53,500 nt of DNA, from NCBI RefSeq assembly GCF_003344535.1, contig NZ_QPKS01000015.1:2501-56000 (forward strand). Reading direction: 5' to 3'. The notes beneath the pieces are model-generated. The model was given only the letters and a program-made list of their open reading frames with translations, made no database searches and was not told where the DNA came from. The position numbers and the translations under genes were made by a program. The DNA is from Exiguobacterium flavidum (lineage in GTDB: Bacteria > Bacillota > Bacilli > Exiguobacteriales > Exiguobacteriaceae). Each line of letters starts with the position of its first letter. The stretch's first letter is position 1. Below are positions 8,537 to 19,978 of the stretch, one piece after another.

Positions 8537-8755
8537 TTATTTGAAACGGTATGTGATCCGTCCGCGAGTCAAGTCGTATGGTGACAACTCGACCGTTACT
8601 TTGTCTCCTGGAAGGATCCGAATGAAGTGCATCCGAATTTTACCTGAAACGTGCGCGAGGACCGTGTGGCCGTTTTCTAACTCCACTTTAAACATCGCGT
8701 TTGGAAGCGGCTCGATAACCGTGCCTTCCACTTCAATTACATCTTGTTTCGCCAT
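8537..8755 (-). CDS. infA: Translation initiation factor IF-1
   Basis: 72 residues forming one S1/OB-fold ([20 protein letters not shown] to GRITYRFK). It blocks the A site during initiation. ATG at 8755 is chosen over a TTG one codon upstream, with SD AAAGGGG. It lies between map and rpmJ as in Bacillus. Confidence 0.97.
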   Translation of the reverse strand: MAKQDVIEVEGTVIEPLPNAMFKVELENGHTVLAHVSGKIRMHFIRILPGDKVTVELSPYDLTRGRITYRFK

Positions 8756-8897
8756 CAATTATACCCCTTTCTCTATAAAGTTGATTGGGAGCCCAGACGA
8801 TTTGTAGCGCTAGGGGCTTTCTAAGCCGTGAGAGAGATATCGGTCACAAACACGAGTGGCAGCGGCTTAAAAAGGTGACACCAATAACGCGCACAGC
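8756..8897. other. map-infA spacer without a credible gene
   Basis: This 142-bp spacer is where Bacillus carries a small KOW-domain gene (ybzG). The only minus-strand frame starting at the map stop is about 26 codons from a GTG and ends early. It is not a recognisable KOW protein, so the gene appears absent or decayed. Only the infA SD is clear here. Confidence 0.5.
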
Positions 8898-9649
8898 TCA
8901 CTCTGCATCGACCGTTAAGATCTCGTAGCCGTCGTCTGTGATGGCGATGGTGTGCTCAAAGTGGGCGCACATGCTACCGTCCACCGTCACTACCGTCCAA
9001 TTGTCGGATAGTGTGCGAACATAGCGTTTCCCGACATTGACCATTGGCTCAATGGCCAGTGTCATGCCGGTTTTCAGGCGCGGCCCTTTCCCCGGTGGTC
9101 CGTAGTGTGGAATTTGCGGATCTTCATGCAAATTTTGACCCACTCCATGGCCCACGTATTCGCGGACTACAGAAAAATTCGCTGCTTCGACATGTGACTG
9201 TATCGCATGCGAAATATCTGTCAGATGCACGCCAGCCTTGGCGCGCTCCAATCCTTTATACAGAGATTCCTCGGTCACGTCAAGTAACCGCCTCGTCTCC
9301 TCAGAGATTGTTCCTACCGGATAGGTCCAGGCAGAGTCACCATGGTAACCGTTGTACTGAGCCCCGATATCGATCGAGATGATGTCGCCATCCTTCAATA
9401 CACGCTTACCAGGGATGCCATGGACGAGTTCTTCGTTCACCGACGCGCAAATGCTGCCGGTAAACCCATTATATCCTTTAAACGACGGTGTTGCCCCGTA
9501 ACTTCTAATGATACGTTCCGCGATGGCGTCGAGTTCCCCCGTCGTCACCCCTGGACGAATGTGAGCTTTGAGCTCCTTATGCGTCCGGGCGACGATTCGC
9601 CCCGCTTCCCGCATGATGTCGATTTCACGTGGCGCCTTGGTGATGATCA

Positions 9650-9650
<1 letters not shown>
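8898..9650 (-). CDS. map: Methionine aminopeptidase, type I
   Basis: 250 residues. Removes the initiator Met from nascent proteins. All five metal ligands are visible: D94, D105, H168, E201 and E232, with the substrate-contacting H77. No N-terminal zinc-finger extension, so type Ia. The start overlaps the adk stop by one nucleotide (TAATG). Confidence 0.97.
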
Positions 9651-10315
<665 letters not shown>

Positions 10316-10361
10316 CTATAGACACAACAGAAAGGAAAGGGATGGTCCCCTTCCTCCCGCT

Positions 10362-11651
10362 TTATCGGATAAAGCCTTTGTAGTGTCGTTTTACAAGCTG
10401 ACTTTCGATCTGCTTCATCGTCTCTAGTCCGACGCTGATGACGATCAGCAAGCTCGTACCCCCGATTTGAACGGAGTTCGGAAGACCGGCGAACTTGATG
10501 AAGAACGTCGGTGCGACCGCGATCAACGCGAGGAAGAGCGAGCCGAACAATGTCAGACGATAGAGGATCTTCGTGATATACTGTTCCGTCTGCTTACCAG
10601 GTCGGATACCAGGAATGTATCCGCCTTGCTTCTGGAGATTCTCAGCCATCTGCTCAGGATTGACCTGAACGAACGTGTAGAAGTACGAGAAGGCGATGAT
10701 CAAAGCAACATAGATCGACATGCCGAGCGGGCTCGTATAGTCGAAGATGTTTTGAATCTTCGCTGCCGTATCTGCATCTGCAAAGAATCCAGCAATCGTC
10801 GGTGGCGTCACCATGAACGACACCGCGAAGATGACTGGGATGACCCCAGCGGCGTTCAATTTAATCGGCAAGTGAGTCGATTGACCGCCAACTGGTGCAC
10901 GGTTCACCATACGCTTGGCGTATTGAATCGGAATCTTACGCGCAGCTTGCTGCACGTAGATGACACCGACAGTGACCGCGAGCACGATCAAGAGCAGCAG
11001 TACGATGTAAAGCACATTGATGAACAAAGCATCCCCTGCATTTTGGAGCTTCGTTTCGTAGATCTGACGGAACGCATTCGGGAAACCGGCGACGATACCT
11101 GCGAAGATGATGATTGAGATCCCGTTCCCAATCCCCTTCTCCGTGATAAGCTCACCGATGAACATGAGGAATGCAGTACCCGCCGTCAAGACGAGTGCAA
11201 TGACAACGTATGTCCAGGTGCCGAATCTTTCATCGACGAGACCTGGGTAGATACGGTTAAATCCAAGCGAAATTCCAAACGCTTGGACTAAACCGAGTAC
11301 GATCGTTCCATAGCGCGTCACCGTTGCTAACTTCTTACGGCCCGCCTCTCCTTGTTTCGCCCATTCGGCAAACTTTGGAACAACGTCCATCTGTAAGAGT
11401 TGGACAACGATCGAGGCCGTGATGTACGGCATTATTCCCATCGCAAAGAGTGAGAAGTTCTGCAAAGCATTCCCGCCGAAGGAGTTCAAGAAGCCCAAGA
11501 TCCCGTTCTCGTCAATCTTGAACACTTCCGTATTCACCATCGGGACAGGGATGTGTGCTCCTAGACGGAACACAATCACCATCGCGAGTGTGAAGAGAAT
11601 GCGCCGACGAATGTCGGCTACGCGCCACATATTGGAAATCGATCGAAACAT
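10362..11651 (-). CDS. secY: Preprotein translocase channel SecY
   Basis: 429 residues with about ten hydrophobic helices, the channel of the Sec translocon. Typical stretches are RRILFTLAMVIVFRLGAHIPVP (helix 1), GIMPYITASIVVQLLQ, and KQGGYIPGIRPGKQTEQYI in the cytoplasmic ribosome/SecA loop before the last helices. The start overlaps the rplO stop (TAATG). A 64-nt spacer before adk has an imperfect G/C-rich hairpin but no U-run. Confidence 0.98.
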   Translation of the reverse strand: MFRSISNMWRVADIRRRILFTLAMVIVFRLGAHIPVPMVNTEVFKIDENGILGFLNSFGGNALQNFSLFAMGIMPYITASIVVQLLQMDVVPKFAEWAKQGEAGRKKLATVTRYGTIVLGLVQAFGISLGFNRIYPGLVDERFGTWTYVVIALVLTAGTAFLMFIGELITEKGIGNGISIIIFAGIVAGFPNAFRQIYETKLQNAGDALFINVLYIVLLLLIVLAVTVGVIYVQQAARKIPIQYAKRMVNRAPVGGQSTHLPIKLNAAGVIPVIFAVSFMVTPPTIAGFFADADTAAKIQNIFDYTSPLGMSIYVALIIAFSYFYTFVQVNPEQMAENLQKQGGYIPGIRPGKQTEQYITKILYRLTLFGSLFLALIAVAPTFFIKFAGLPNSVQIGGTSLLIVISVGLETMKQIESQLVKRHYKGFIR

Positions 11652-12091
11652 TAGATCACCTCAACCGTACCGCCAGCAGCTTCGATTGCTTGCTTCGCAG
11701 CTTCGGAGAACTTATGAGCTTTGACCGTCAGTTTCTTTTCAAGCTTACCGTTTGAGAGTACTTTAACGCCGTCTTTCAAGCCTTTGACTGCACGAGTCTC
11801 AGCAAGAAGTTCCGGTGTGATTTCAGTACCGTCCTCGAAACGGTTGAGTGTGTCAAGGTTGATGACCGCGAACTCTTTACGAGTCGGGTTGTTGAAGCCG
11901 CGTTTTGGCAAACGACGGTAAAGTGGGTTTTGACCACCTTCGAAACCTGGACGTACACCACCGCCTGAACGAGCTTTTTGACCTTTGTGACCGCGACCAG
12001 ATGTCTTACCGTTACCAGTAGCCATACCGCGACCAACACGGTTACGTGTAGAACGTGACCCTTCAGCTGGTTTCAATTCATGGAGTTTCAT
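11651..12091 (-). CDS. rplO: 50S ribosomal protein L15 (uL15)
   Basis: 146 residues with the long Gly/Arg-rich N-terminal tail ([28 protein letters not shown]) and a globular C-terminal half ending GGTVEVI. Late-assembly large-subunit protein. Overlaps the secY start by one nucleotide. Confidence 0.98.
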   Translation of the reverse strand: MKLHELKPAEGSRSTRNRVGRGMATGNGKTSGRGHKGQKARSGGGVRPGFEGGQNPLYRRLPKRGFNNPTRKEFAVINLDTLNRFEDGTEITPELLAETRAVKGLKDGVKVLSNGKLEKKLTVKAHKFSEAAKQAIEAAGGTVEVI

Positions 12092-12127
12092 AGTGGCACC
12101 TCCTCCTAGATTTATATCGAACTACGA

Positions 12128-12313
12128 TTACTCTTGAATTTCTTTTACTGTCAGCAAGTGTGACACATGGTTAATCATCCCACGCATAGCATCGTTGTCA
12201 GGAACGACAACAGTTTGGTGCATCTTGTTGAGACCAAGCGTACGGACTGTGACGCGTTGGTTCTCAGGACGACCGATCATGCTGCGTGTGAGGGTAACTG
12301 CGAGTTTCGCCAT
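12128..12313 (-). CDS. rpmD: 50S ribosomal protein L30 (uL30)
   Basis: 61 residues, the short bacterial form: [19 protein letters not shown], then [15 protein letters not shown]. Between rpsE and rplO in the spc operon, 18 nt after rpsE, with a GGGAGGG SD. Confidence 0.97.
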   Translation of the reverse strand: MAKLAVTLTRSMIGRPENQRVTVRTLGLNKMHQTVVVPDNDAMRGMINHVSHLLTVKEIQE

Positions 12314-12331
12314 TTGTTTTCCCTCCCTTTC

Positions 12332-12832
12332 TTAACCGCGAAGTTCTTCTACGCTCTTACCACGTAGTTTCGCAACTTCTTCAGCACGCTTAAGCGATTT
12401 GAGACCTTCGACCGTTGCACGGACCATGTTGATCGGCGTGCTAGATCCAAGTGATTTCGAGAGAATGTCATTGATTCCCGCGAGCTCGAGAACCGCACGA
12501 ACTGGACCACCAGCGATGACTCCAGTACCTTCAGAAGCAGGCTTCATGAAGACTTTACCTGCACCGAACACACCGTTGACTTCGTGTGGGATAGTCGTGT
12601 TGACGATTGGCACTTGTACCATGTTTTTCTTTGCATCTTCGATTGCTTTACGGATCGCTTCAGGCACTTCCTGAGCTTTACCCGTACCGAAACCTACGTG
12701 ACCATTCTTGTCACCAACGACGACGAGTGCAGCAAAACGGAAGCGACGGCCACCTTTTACTACTTTCGCGACGCGGTTTACGGTAACAACGCGTTCTTCG
12801 AGTTGATCCATGTTAATTTCTAACTGGCGCAT
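12332..12832 (-). CDS. rpsE: 30S ribosomal protein S5 (uS5)
   Basis: 166 residues, starting [16 protein letters not shown], as in Bacillus. The N-terminal double-stranded-RNA-binding domain ([22 protein letters not shown]) guards decoding accuracy and the mRNA entry. The ATG at 12832 has SD GGAGGG; fifteen upstream codons overlapping rplR are rejected. Confidence 0.98.
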   Translation of the reverse strand: MRQLEINMDQLEERVVTVNRVAKVVKGGRRFRFAALVVVGDKNGHVGFGTGKAQEVPEAIRKAIEDAKKNMVQVPIVNTTIPHEVNGVFGAGKVFMKPASEGTGVIAGGPVRAVLELAGINDILSKSLGSSTPINMVRATVEGLKSLKRAEEVAKLRGKSVEELRG

Positions 12833-12854
12833 GTAGAGGTTCCCTCCTTTTCTA

Positions 12855-13205
12855 TTAGAATTTGAGACCAGCTTCACGAGCTGCTTCAGCTACAGCTTTG
12901 ATACGTCCATGATAGAGGTATCCTCCACGGTCGAATACGACTGTTTCGATTCCTTTTTCAATAGCGCGCTCAGCTGCGAGCTTACCGACCGCTGTTGCAG
13001 CGTCAGTCGTGTTGCCTTTCTCAAGATCAAGTGATGATGCAGATGCGATAGTCGCATGAGTTGCATCGTCGATGATCTGTACGTAAATGTTCTTGTTCGA
13101 GCGGAATACGTTCATACGTGGACGAGTTGCAGTCCCGATGATTGTACGACGGACACGACCATGACGTTTTTTACGCGAAGCGTTCTTATCTGCCTTTGAG
13201 ATCAT
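12855..13205 (-). CDS. rplR: 50S ribosomal protein L18 (uL18)
   Basis: 116 residues, [19 protein letters not shown] to REAGLKF. Binds 5S rRNA with L5 in the central protuberance. In spc order between rplF and rpsE. Confidence 0.98.
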   Translation of the reverse strand: MISKADKNASRKKRHGRVRRTIIGTATRPRMNVFRSNKNIYVQIIDDATHATIASASSLDLEKGNTTDAATAVGKLAAERAIEKGIETVVFDRGGYLYHGRIKAVAEAAREAGLKF

Positions 13206-13239
13206 TTATGCCACTCCTTTCCGGTCAATTCGTAGCGAA

Positions 13240-13776
13240 TTACTTACCTGTTTTACCTTCTTTACGACGAACGACTTCATCACTGTAACGGATCCCTTTA
13301 CCTTTGTACGGCTCAGGTTGACGGTACGAACGGATGAGAGCAGCAACGTGTCCAACACGTTCCTTGCTGATACCGCGAACGATGATTTGCGTGTTCGTAG
13401 GAACTTCGACTTCAATGCCTTGTTCCGGAGTGTACTCGATTGGGTGTGAATAACCGAGGTTGAGTACGATCTTGTTACCTTGTTTTTGTGCACGGTAACC
13501 GACACCTTGAATATCAAGCGTCTTCGAGAAGCCGTTGTTCACACCTTCGACCATGTTCGCGATAAGCGCACGAGTCGTTCCGTGGATAGTACGGTTCGCT
13601 TTCTCGTCGTTCGGACGAGTGACGATGACTTGGTTTTCTTCTACGTTGATTGCCATTGTCGGGCTGAACTCACGTGTGAGTTCCCCTTTAGGACCTTTTA
13701 CTGTAACCGAGTTGTTCTCGACTGTTACTGTAACGCCTGCTGGGATGACGACTGGCTTTTTACCAATACGTGACAT
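13240..13776 (-). CDS. rplF: 50S ribosomal protein L6 (uL6)
   Basis: 178 residues with the duplicated L6 fold. [17 protein letters not shown] opens the first repeat; [22 protein letters not shown] is the conserved end near the factor-binding site. It lies 30 nt after rpsH. Confidence 0.98.
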   Translation of the reverse strand: MSRIGKKPVVIPAGVTVTVENNSVTVKGPKGELTREFSPTMAINVEENQVIVTRPNDEKANRTIHGTTRALIANMVEGVNNGFSKTLDIQGVGYRAQKQGNKIVLNLGYSHPIEYTPEQGIEVEVPTNTQIIVRGISKERVGHVAALIRSYRQPEPYKGKGIRYSDEVVRRKEGKTGK

Positions 13777-13806
13777 TTAAGACACCTCCGTTCTTTTATG
13801 CGTGAA

Positions 13807-14205
13807 TTACCAGATGTATGCGATCACTTCGCCGCCGACTTTTTGTTGGCGAGCTTCTTTGTCTGTCATTACACCTTTAGATGTTGAGATGATAGCGATT
13901 CCGAGACCACCGAGTACTTTCGGGACTTCGTCAGCCTTCGCGTAAACGCGGAGACCTGGTTTCGAGATACGTTTGAGGCCAGTGATTACGCGCTCGTTGC
14001 TAGCGCCGTATTTAAGGAATACGCGAAGCGTACCTTGTTTGTTGTCCTCGAGATATTCAACATCGCGGATGAAACCTTCACGTTTGAGGATTTCAGCGAC
14101 TTCACGTTTGATTGTCGAAGCTGGCATTTCCAACTTCTCATGGCGAACCATGTTTGCGTTACGAATGCGTGTAAGCATATCTGCAATCGGATCTGTCATA
14201 ACCAT
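13807..14205 (-). CDS. rpsH: 30S ribosomal protein S8 (uS8)
   Basis: 132 residues from [18 protein letters not shown] to GGEVIAYIW. Primary 16S rRNA-binding protein of the central domain. In E. coli S8 also represses the spc operon; no matching mRNA site was identified here. The preceding S14 gene is the long form. Confidence 0.98.
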   Translation of the reverse strand: MVMTDPIADMLTRIRNANMVRHEKLEMPASTIKREVAEILKREGFIRDVEYLEDNKQGTLRVFLKYGASNERVITGLKRISKPGLRVYAKADEVPKVLGGLGIAIISTSKGVMTDKEARQQKVGGEVIAYIW

Positions 14206-14236
14206 GCGATGTACCTCCTTTCACAATTCTAGTGGA

Positions 14237-14506
14237 TTACCAGCTTGCTTTTTTAACACCAGGGATTTGACCTTTATGAGCGAGCTCACGGAACATAATC
14301 CGGCTGATACCGAACTTACCAATGTAACCGTGTGGACGGCCAGTGATACGGCAACGGTTGTGAAGACGAACCGATGACGAGTTACGTGGGAGTTTGCTCA
14401 AACCGATGTAGTCGCCTTGTGCTTTCAATTCTGCACGTTTTTCAGCATAACGCTCAACGAGTACTTGACGTTTTACTTCGCGTGCGATCATTGATTTCTT
14501 AGCCAT
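14237..14506 (-). CDS. rpsN: 30S ribosomal protein S14 (uS14), long zinc-independent form
   Basis: 89 residues. The zinc-binding 61-residue form in the Bacillus spc operon has CxxC pairs, but this protein has one Cys ([23 protein letters not shown]) and the extended helix-rich N-terminus of the C-minus form ([20 protein letters not shown]). It occupies the normal rplE-rpsH position, so it is probably the main S14. A second, zinc-type copy elsewhere cannot be excluded. Confidence 0.95.
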   Translation of the reverse strand: MAKKSMIAREVKRQVLVERYAEKRAELKAQGDYIGLSKLPRNSSSVRLHNRCRITGRPHGYIGKFGISRIMFRELAHKGQIPGVKKASW

Positions 14507-14524
14507 GTTGTCGACCTCCCTCTA

Positions 14525-15064
14525 TTATTTTTGGAATGGCATGCCGAGTGCTGTGAGAAGCTCACGTGACTCTTCATCTGTGTTAGCTGTCGTTACGATG
14601 ACGATGTCCATACCACGGACTTTAGATACGCGATCGTAATCGATCTCAGGGAAGATCAATTGTTCCTTCACGCCGAGCGTGTAGTTACCGCGGCCGTCGA
14701 ATGATTTCTTCGAGACACCACGGAAGTCACGTACACGTGGAAGTGACACGTTGATCAACTTGTCGAGGAATTCGTACATGCGCTCGCCGCGAAGTGTTAC
14801 TTTCGCACCGATTGGCATACCTTCACGAAGTTTGAAACCAGCGATTGATTTCTTCGCTTTCGTGATGAGTGGCTTTTGACCAGTGAGGAGTTGCAACTCT
14901 TCTACTGCCATGTCAAGTGCTTTCGAGTTCGACACTGCGTCACCAACACCCATGTTGATTACGATCTTGTCGACCTTAGGAGCTTGCATAACTGAAGAGT
15001 AGTTGAACTTCTCCATCATAGATTTTACGATTTCATCTTGGTATTTAGCTTTTAAACGGTTCAT
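14525..15064 (-). CDS. rplE: 50S ribosomal protein L5 (uL5)
   Basis: 179 residues, [20 protein letters not shown] to [11 protein letters not shown]. Binds 5S rRNA and contacts P-site tRNA. The motif [12 protein letters not shown] and [17 protein letters not shown] are typical. The SD lies in AAGGAGG before the ATG at 15064. Confidence 0.98.
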   Translation of the reverse strand: MNRLKAKYQDEIVKSMMEKFNYSSVMQAPKVDKIVINMGVGDAVSNSKALDMAVEELQLLTGQKPLITKAKKSIAGFKLREGMPIGAKVTLRGERMYEFLDKLINVSLPRVRDFRGVSKKSFDGRGNYTLGVKEQLIFPEIDYDRVSKVRGMDIVIVTTANTDEESRELLTALGMPFQK

Positions 15065-15092
15065 CAGAAAGTGGACCTCCTTTCTTCAAATC

Positions 15093-15404
15093 TTATTTAT
15101 CTAGCGCTTCGCCCGATTTTTTAGCGATACGTACTTTCTTGCCGTCAACCACAGAGTAACCAACACGAGTTGGAGTTCCTGTCTTAGGGTCGATGAGCAT
15201 GACGTTCGATACGTGAATCGGTGCTTCTTTCTCTACAATTCCGCCTTGCGGGTTGAGTTGAGAAGGTTTCGAGTGTTTTTTAATCATGTTAACGCCTTCG
15301 ACGATAACGCGATTTTTCTTTGGCATCGCAGTAAGGATAACGCCTTGTTTGCCTTTATCTTTACCAGTCGTGACCATAACTTTATCACCTTTTTTGACAT
15401 GCAT
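15093..15404 (-). CDS. rplX: 50S ribosomal protein L24 (uL24)
   Basis: 103 residues with an N-terminal KOW motif ([21 protein letters not shown]). It nucleates 50S assembly. In spc order between rplN and rplE. Confidence 0.98.
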   Translation of the reverse strand: MHVKKGDKVMVTTGKDKGKQGVILTAMPKKNRVIVEGVNMIKKHSKPSQLNPQGGIVEKEAPIHVSNVMLIDPKTGTPTRVGYSVVDGKKVRIAKKSGEALDK

Positions 15405-15438
15405 CGTTAGAGCACCTCCTTGTAGGAATCTATTGGAA

Positions 15439-15807
15439 TTAAAGTACTTCCGGTGCCAACGAGACGATCTTCATGAAGTCTTTTTCACGAAGTTCACGTG
15501 CGACTGGCCCGAAGATACGTGTGCCACGCGGGCTTTTGTCATCCTTGATGATGACAGCTGCGTTTTCGTCGAAACGGATGTACGAACCGTCTTTACGACG
15601 AACACCACGTTTAGTACGAACGACTACTGCGCGTACAACGTCACCTTTTTTGACAACGCCACCTGGTGTTGCTTGTTTAACTGTACAAACAATTACATCA
15701 CCGATGTTAGCAGTTTTGCGACCAGAACCACCGAGGACCTTGATCGTCAAGACTTCACGAGCTCCTGAGTTATCTGCTACTTTCAAGCGAGATTCTTGTT
15801 GAATCAT
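15439..15807 (-). CDS. rplN: 50S ribosomal protein L14 (uL14)
   Basis: 122 residues, [19 protein letters not shown] to [10 protein letters not shown], the usual length. Forms an intersubunit bridge and docks the silencing factor RsfS in other bacteria. The first gene of the spc segment, with no clear promoter in the 48-nt gap after rpsQ. Confidence 0.98.
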   Translation of the reverse strand: MIQQESRLKVADNSGAREVLTIKVLGGSGRKTANIGDVIVCTVKQATPGGVVKKGDVVRAVVVRTKRGVRRKDGSYIRFDENAAVIIKDDKSPRGTRIFGPVARELREKDFMKIVSLAPEVL

Positions 15808-15855
15808 ACGATTGTACCTCCCTCCGGATATTTAATGATCCGAACTAATTAGAGT

Positions 15856-16119
15856 TTAGATGATTACTGCTTCTTCAACGACAGATACGAGACGGAAACG
15901 TTTGTCCTTAGAAAGTGGACGTGTTTCTTGAATGCGTACGACATCACCGATTTTAGCTGTGTTGTTCTCATCGTGCGCTTTGTACTTTTTCGAGTAGTTT
16001 ACGCGTTTGCCGTAGAGCTTGTGCTTTACTTTTGTTTCAACTGATACGACGATCGTCTTATCCATTTTGTCAGATACGACGCGTCCAGTTAACACTTTGC
16101 GGTTGTTAGTGCGTTCCAT
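15856..16119 (-). CDS. rpsQ: 30S ribosomal protein S17 (uS17)
   Basis: 87 residues, an OB-fold primary 16S-binding protein. [19 protein letters not shown] and [16 protein letters not shown] are hallmarks. It is the last gene of the S10 segment. Confidence 0.98.
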   Translation of the reverse strand: MERTNNRKVLTGRVVSDKMDKTIVVSVETKVKHKLYGKRVNYSKKYKAHDENNTAKIGDVVRIQETRPLSKDKRFRLVSVVEEAVII

Positions 16120-16150
16120 TGAGTGTACCTCCTCTCAGAATCCGAGTGAA

Positions 16151-16354
16151 TTATGCGTTGTTGATGCCGAGTTCGCGTTCACGAAGAACGGTTTTCGCGC
16201 GTGCAATCGACTTGCGCACTTCACGGATACGAGCAGGGTTCTCAAGCTGACCAGTCGCAAGTTGGAAGCGAAGGTTGAACAACTCTTCTTTCCACGAACC
16301 GACTTTACCGTTGAGCTCTTCTGTTGTTTGCTGACGGAGATCAGTTGCTTTCAT
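16151..16354 (-). CDS. rpmC: 50S ribosomal protein L29 (uL29)
   Basis: 67 residues from [15 protein letters not shown]. The ATG at 16354 lies inside the rplP end, with a 14-nt overlap, and GGTGGTGA serves as SD; this suggests coupled translation. [20 protein letters not shown] is the signature. It surrounds the exit tunnel, where trigger factor and SRP dock. Confidence 0.97.
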   Translation of the reverse strand: MKATDLRQQTTEELNGKVGSWKEELFNLRFQLATGQLENPARIREVRKSIARAKTVLRERELGINNA

Positions 16355-16778
16355 TCGTATCACCACCATTTTCTTCACGTTTTACGAACTTACATTTTAC
16401 TGGAAGTTTGTGTGATGCAAGACGGAGAGCTTCGCGTGCGATCTCTTCCGATACTCCTGCGATTTCGAACATGACTTTGCCCGGTTTGACGACTGCTACC
16501 CAGCCCTCCGGAGCACCTTTACCCGAACCCATTCGGACTTCGAGAGGTTTTTTAGTGTATGGCTTGTGTGGGAAGATCTTGATCCACACTTTACCACCAC
16601 GTTTCATATAACGAGTCATCGCGATACGCGCTGATTCGATTTGACGGCTAGTGATCCAGCTTGCTTCTTGCGCTTGGATACCGAACTCACCGAAGTGTAC
16701 TGTAGTACCACGTTTCGCTTTACCACGCATGTTGCCGCGGTGAACACGACGATATTTTACACGTTTTGGTAACAACAT
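16341..16778 (-). CDS. rplP: 50S ribosomal protein L16 (uL16)
   Basis: 145 residues, [20 protein letters not shown], then [24 protein letters not shown]. Contacts A-site tRNA in the large subunit. Overlaps rpmC by 14 nt. Confidence 0.98.
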   Translation of the reverse strand: MLLPKRVKYRRVHRGNMRGKAKRGTTVHFGEFGIQAQEASWITSRQIESARIAMTRYMKRGGKVWIKIFPHKPYTKKPLEVRMGSGKGAPEGWVAVVKPGKVMFEIAGVSEEIAREALRLASHKLPVKCKFVKREENGGDTNESN

Positions 16779-16812
16779 GTTGTGTTGCCTCCTTCCCTAG
16801 ATCGGATCTGGA

Positions 16813-17469
16813 TTATTCTTCGTTTGCTGCGACTTTTTTAGTCGGAAGTACTTCACCGTGGTGGAGCCATACTTTTACGCCGATTTTGCCGTAAGTCGTA
16901 TCAGCTTCTGCAGTACCGTAGTCGATGTCTGCACGGAGTGTATGAAGTGGGACAGTACCTTCCGAGTACTTCTCAGAACGAGCGATATCAGCGCCGCCAA
17001 GACGACCAGAAACTTCAGTCTTGATTCCTTTGATACCAGAACGCATTGAGCGTTGGATCGATTGCTTCATCGCACGACGGAACGATACGCGGCCTTCAAG
17101 CTGGCGAGCGATGTTCTCAGCTACGAGTTTAGCTACAGCATCCGGGTTTTTCACTTCAACGACGTTGACGTGAACGCGTTTGCCGTTTGTAAGGTTAGTG
17201 ATGTCTTTACGGAGTGTTTCGATCTCCGATCCGCCTTTACCGATAACCATACCAGGTTTAGCAGTGTGGAGCGAAATGTTTACGCGGTTTGCAGCGCGCT
17301 CGATTTCGATTTGTGAAACGCTCGCGTCTTTAAGACGTTTTTCGATATATTCACGAACTACGTAGTCTTCATGAAGGAGATCAGCATAGTCTTTATCTGC
17401 GAACCAACGTGATTCCCAGTCTTTGATGATACCTACGCGAAGACCAGTTGGGTTAATCTTCTGACCCAC
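16813..17469 (-). CDS. rpsC: 30S ribosomal protein S3 (uS3)
   Basis: 218 residues with a KH domain ([18 protein letters not shown]). The start is a GTG at 17469 ([14 protein letters not shown]) with SD AAGGAGGG. It lines the mRNA entry channel, with helicase-related Arg/Lys residues known in the family. Confidence 0.98.
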   Translation of the reverse strand: MGQKINPTGLRVGIIKDWESRWFADKDYADLLHEDYVVREYIEKRLKDASVSQIEIERAANRVNISLHTAKPGMVIGKGGSEIETLRKDITNLTNGKRVHVNVVEVKNPDAVAKLVAENIARQLEGRVSFRRAMKQSIQRSMRSGIKGIKTEVSGRLGGADIARSEKYSEGTVPLHTLRADIDYGTAEADTTYGKIGVKVWLHHGEVLPTKKVAANEE

Positions 17470-17481
17470 GGTAATCCCTCC

Positions 17482-17814
17482 TTATTTTTCAGATACCACG
17501 ATGTGTACGTGGCTCGTGCGTTTGTTGATGCGGCTTGCGCGCCCCATTGCGCGTGGGCGGAAACGTTTGAGCGTTGGACCTTCGTTGACGTAAGCCTCTG
17601 TTACTACGAGGTTTTCGATATTCATGTCGAAGTTATGCTCAGCGTTCGCGATTGCCGATTTCAATACTTTCTCGACGATAGGCGTTGCAGCCTTGTTCGT
17701 GTAAGCGAGAACTGAAAGTGCTTCGCCGACTTGCTTCCCGCGGATAAGGTCTACGACGAGACGTGCCTTACGAGGAGCAATGCGAACCATGTTAGCCGAT
17801 GCTTTAGATTGCAT
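17482..17814 (-). CDS. rplV: 50S ribosomal protein L22 (uL22)
   Basis: 110 residues. The long beta-hairpin that lines the exit tunnel is [24 protein letters not shown] near the end. No insertion or deletion of the kind linked to macrolide resistance is apparent by eye. Confidence 0.98.
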   Translation of the reverse strand: MQSKASANMVRIAPRKARLVVDLIRGKQVGEALSVLAYTNKAATPIVEKVLKSAIANAEHNFDMNIENLVVTEAYVNEGPTLKRFRPRAMGRASRINKRTSHVHIVVSEK

Positions 17815-17834
17815 GTTGAGTACCTCCCCTCAGA

Positions 17835-18113
17835 TTAACGTTTCGTCTTCTTATCGTTTCCAGCGTGTCCTTTGTAAGAACGCGTAGGAGCGAATTCACC
17901 AAGTTTGTGACCGACCATATCTTCTGTCACGTAAACCGGTACGTGTTTACGACCATCGTATACAGCGATCGTGTGACCGATGAACTCTGGGAAGATTGTC
18001 GAGCGGCGTGACCAAGTTTTGATAACGTGCTTATCACCAGCTTCGTTAGCCTTGTCGACTTTAGCGAGCAAGTGGTGATCTGCGAATGGACCTTTTTTCA
18101 AGCTGCGACCCAT
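17835..18113 (-). CDS. rpsS: 30S ribosomal protein S19 (uS19)
   Basis: 92 residues from [18 protein letters not shown]. The ATG at 18113 has SD GGGAGGT; nineteen upstream in-frame codons include the SD and are rejected. Binds the 30S head with S13. Confidence 0.98.
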   Translation of the reverse strand: MGRSLKKGPFADHHLLAKVDKANEAGDKHVIKTWSRRSTIFPEFIGHTIAVYDGRKHVPVYVTEDMVGHKLGEFAPTRSYKGHAGNDKKTKR

Positions 18114-18179
18114 AGTTGTACCTCCCTTTGGCATGATTTCGGAACGGCTCGTTCGGCGAACCGCTCGCAAATCATGTGA

Positions 18180-19010
18180 TTATTTTTTAGAACGACGAAC
18201 GATGTATTTGTCGCTCGCTTTGTTTTTCTTACGTGTTTTGTATCCAAGAGCTGGTTTACCCCAAGGAGTGAGTGGGCCTGAACGACCGATTGGTGCGCGA
18301 CCTTCACCACCACCGTGTGGGTGATCAACCGGGTTCATTACAGAACCACGAACTGTTGGACGTTTTCCGAGCCAGCGTGAACGACCGGCTTTACCGATGT
18401 TGACGAGCTCGTGCTCTTCGTTACCGACAGCACCGACTGTTGCACGGCAAGTAGCGAGGATCATGCGTGTTTCGCCTGATTGGAGACGAACGATCGCGTA
18501 TTTCCCGTCTTTACCGAGAAGCTGAGCAGAAGTACCAGCTGCGCGAACGAGCTGACCACCTTTACCTGGCTTGAGTTCGATGTTGTGGATGAGCGTACCG
18601 ACTGGGATGTTAGAAAGCGGAAGCGCGTTACCGACTTTGATGTCAGCCTCTGCGCCAGACATGATCTGCATGTCTACTTTCAATCCTTTAGGTGCGAGGA
18701 TGTAGCGTTTTTCACCATCGATGTAGTGGATAAGAGCGATGTTAGCTGAGCGGTTCGGATCGTACTCGATCGTTGCTACGCGGCCAGCGATGCCGTCCTT
18801 GTTCCGTTTGAAGTCGATGATACGGTATTTACGTTTGTGTCCGCCACCTTGGTGACGTACTGTCAAACGACCTTGGTTGTTACGACCGCCCTTTTTCGAA
18901 AGCTTTTCAGTCAACGATTTTTCAGGACGTGAAGCCGTAATTTCAGCGAAGTCGAGTGCAGTCATATTACGACGACCGTTAGTGGTCGGTTTAAACTTTT
19001 TAATTCCCAT
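18180..19010 (-). CDS. rplB: 50S ribosomal protein L2 (uL2)
   Basis: 276 residues. Contains the conserved [14 protein letters not shown] near the C-terminus, where the family His needed for peptidyl transfer lies. The largest large-subunit rRNA-binding protein of this operon. Confidence 0.98.
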   Translation of the reverse strand: MGIKKFKPTTNGRRNMTALDFAEITASRPEKSLTEKLSKKGGRNNQGRLTVRHQGGGHKRKYRIIDFKRNKDGIAGRVATIEYDPNRSANIALIHYIDGEKRYILAPKGLKVDMQIMSGAEADIKVGNALPLSNIPVGTLIHNIELKPGKGGQLVRAAGTSAQLLGKDGKYAIVRLQSGETRMILATCRATVGAVGNEEHELVNIGKAGRSRWLGKRPTVRGSVMNPVDHPHGGGEGRAPIGRSGPLTPWGKPALGYKTRKKNKASDKYIVRRSKK

Positions 19011-19042
19011 CGAGAGTTCCCTCCTTTTCTACAGAATACCGA

Positions 19043-19327
19043 TTAACCGAGGTAATCGAGTTCTTTGCTATCTGCAGTAAGCGTGACGACCGCTTTTTTG
19101 CGGCGTGCTGTGTAACCAGCGTGACGACCTACGCGTTTTGCTTTTGGTTTTGAGATAAGTGTGTTGACTTTCGCAACTTTCACTCCGAAGATCGCTTCAA
19201 CAGCATCTTTGATTTGACCCTTAGATGCCTTCACGTCTACTTCGAAAGTGTACTTTTTCTCAGCCATTTGATTCACTGAGCGTTCAGTGATTACAGGACG
19301 TTTGAGAATATCGTGTGTGTGTGCCAT
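19043..19327 (-). CDS. rplW: 50S ribosomal protein L23 (uL23)
   Basis: 94 residues, [27 protein letters not shown]. Forms the chaperone and SRP docking site by the exit tunnel. The start overlaps the rplD stop (TAATG). Confidence 0.98.
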   Translation of the reverse strand: MAHTHDILKRPVITERSVNQMAEKKYTFEVDVKASKGQIKDAVEAIFGVKVAKVNTLISKPKAKRVGRHAGYTARRKKAVVTLTADSKELDYLG

Positions 19328-19950
19328 TATGCAAGCACCTCCTCTACTTTCGCAACAGCGTCCTTCGTAATGACGACTTTGTCGTGTGCGACAAGGTCAA
19401 GGACGTTTACACCAGCAGCGTCAACGACTGTGACACCCGGGATGTTGCGTGTTGAAAGAACGACCATCTCATTGTAGTCAGCTGTGACGACGAGAACTTT
19501 ACGCTCGATTGAAAGAGCAGCGAAGACCGAAATCATGTCTTTTGTTTTCGGTGCATCGATTGTCAATCCTTCGAGGACGATGAACTCGTTGTTAGCGACC
19601 TTCGACGACAATGCCGAACGAAGTGCGAGACGACGAACTTTTTTAGGAAGCTTGTAAGAGTACGAACGTGGTGTTGGACCGAAGACCGTTCCACCGCCAA
19701 CCCATTGTGGCGAACGGATCGAACCTTGGCGTGCACGACCAGTACCTTTTTGTTTCCATGGTTTACGGCCGCCACCGCGAACTTCCGAGCGACCCTTCGT
19801 ATCATGTGTACCTTGGCGACGTGAAGCTTGTTGCATGACGATTGCGTCATACAGGACTGCTTCGTTCGGCTCGATTCCGAAAACGGCATCTGCGAGCTCG
19901 ATGTCTCCGACTTGTGTACCTGTTTGGTTAAGCAAAGCTACTTTAGGCAT
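19327..19950 (-). CDS. rplD: 50S ribosomal protein L4 (uL4)
   Basis: 207 residues. The extended loop that reaches the exit tunnel is [25 protein letters not shown]. In E. coli L4 also represses the S10 operon. The structured rpsJ leader here may serve a similar role, but that is untested. Confidence 0.98.
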   Translation of the reverse strand: MPKVALLNQTGTQVGDIELADAVFGIEPNEAVLYDAIVMQQASRRQGTHDTKGRSEVRGGGRKPWKQKGTGRARQGSIRSPQWVGGGTVFGPTPRSYSYKLPKKVRRLALRSALSSKVANNEFIVLEGLTIDAPKTKDMISVFAALSIERKVLVVTADYNEMVVLSTRNIPGVTVVDAAGVNVLDLVAHDKVVITKDAVAKVEEVLA

Positions 19951-19978
19951 TCGTTATTCCTCCTTTCCTTGCAAACGA

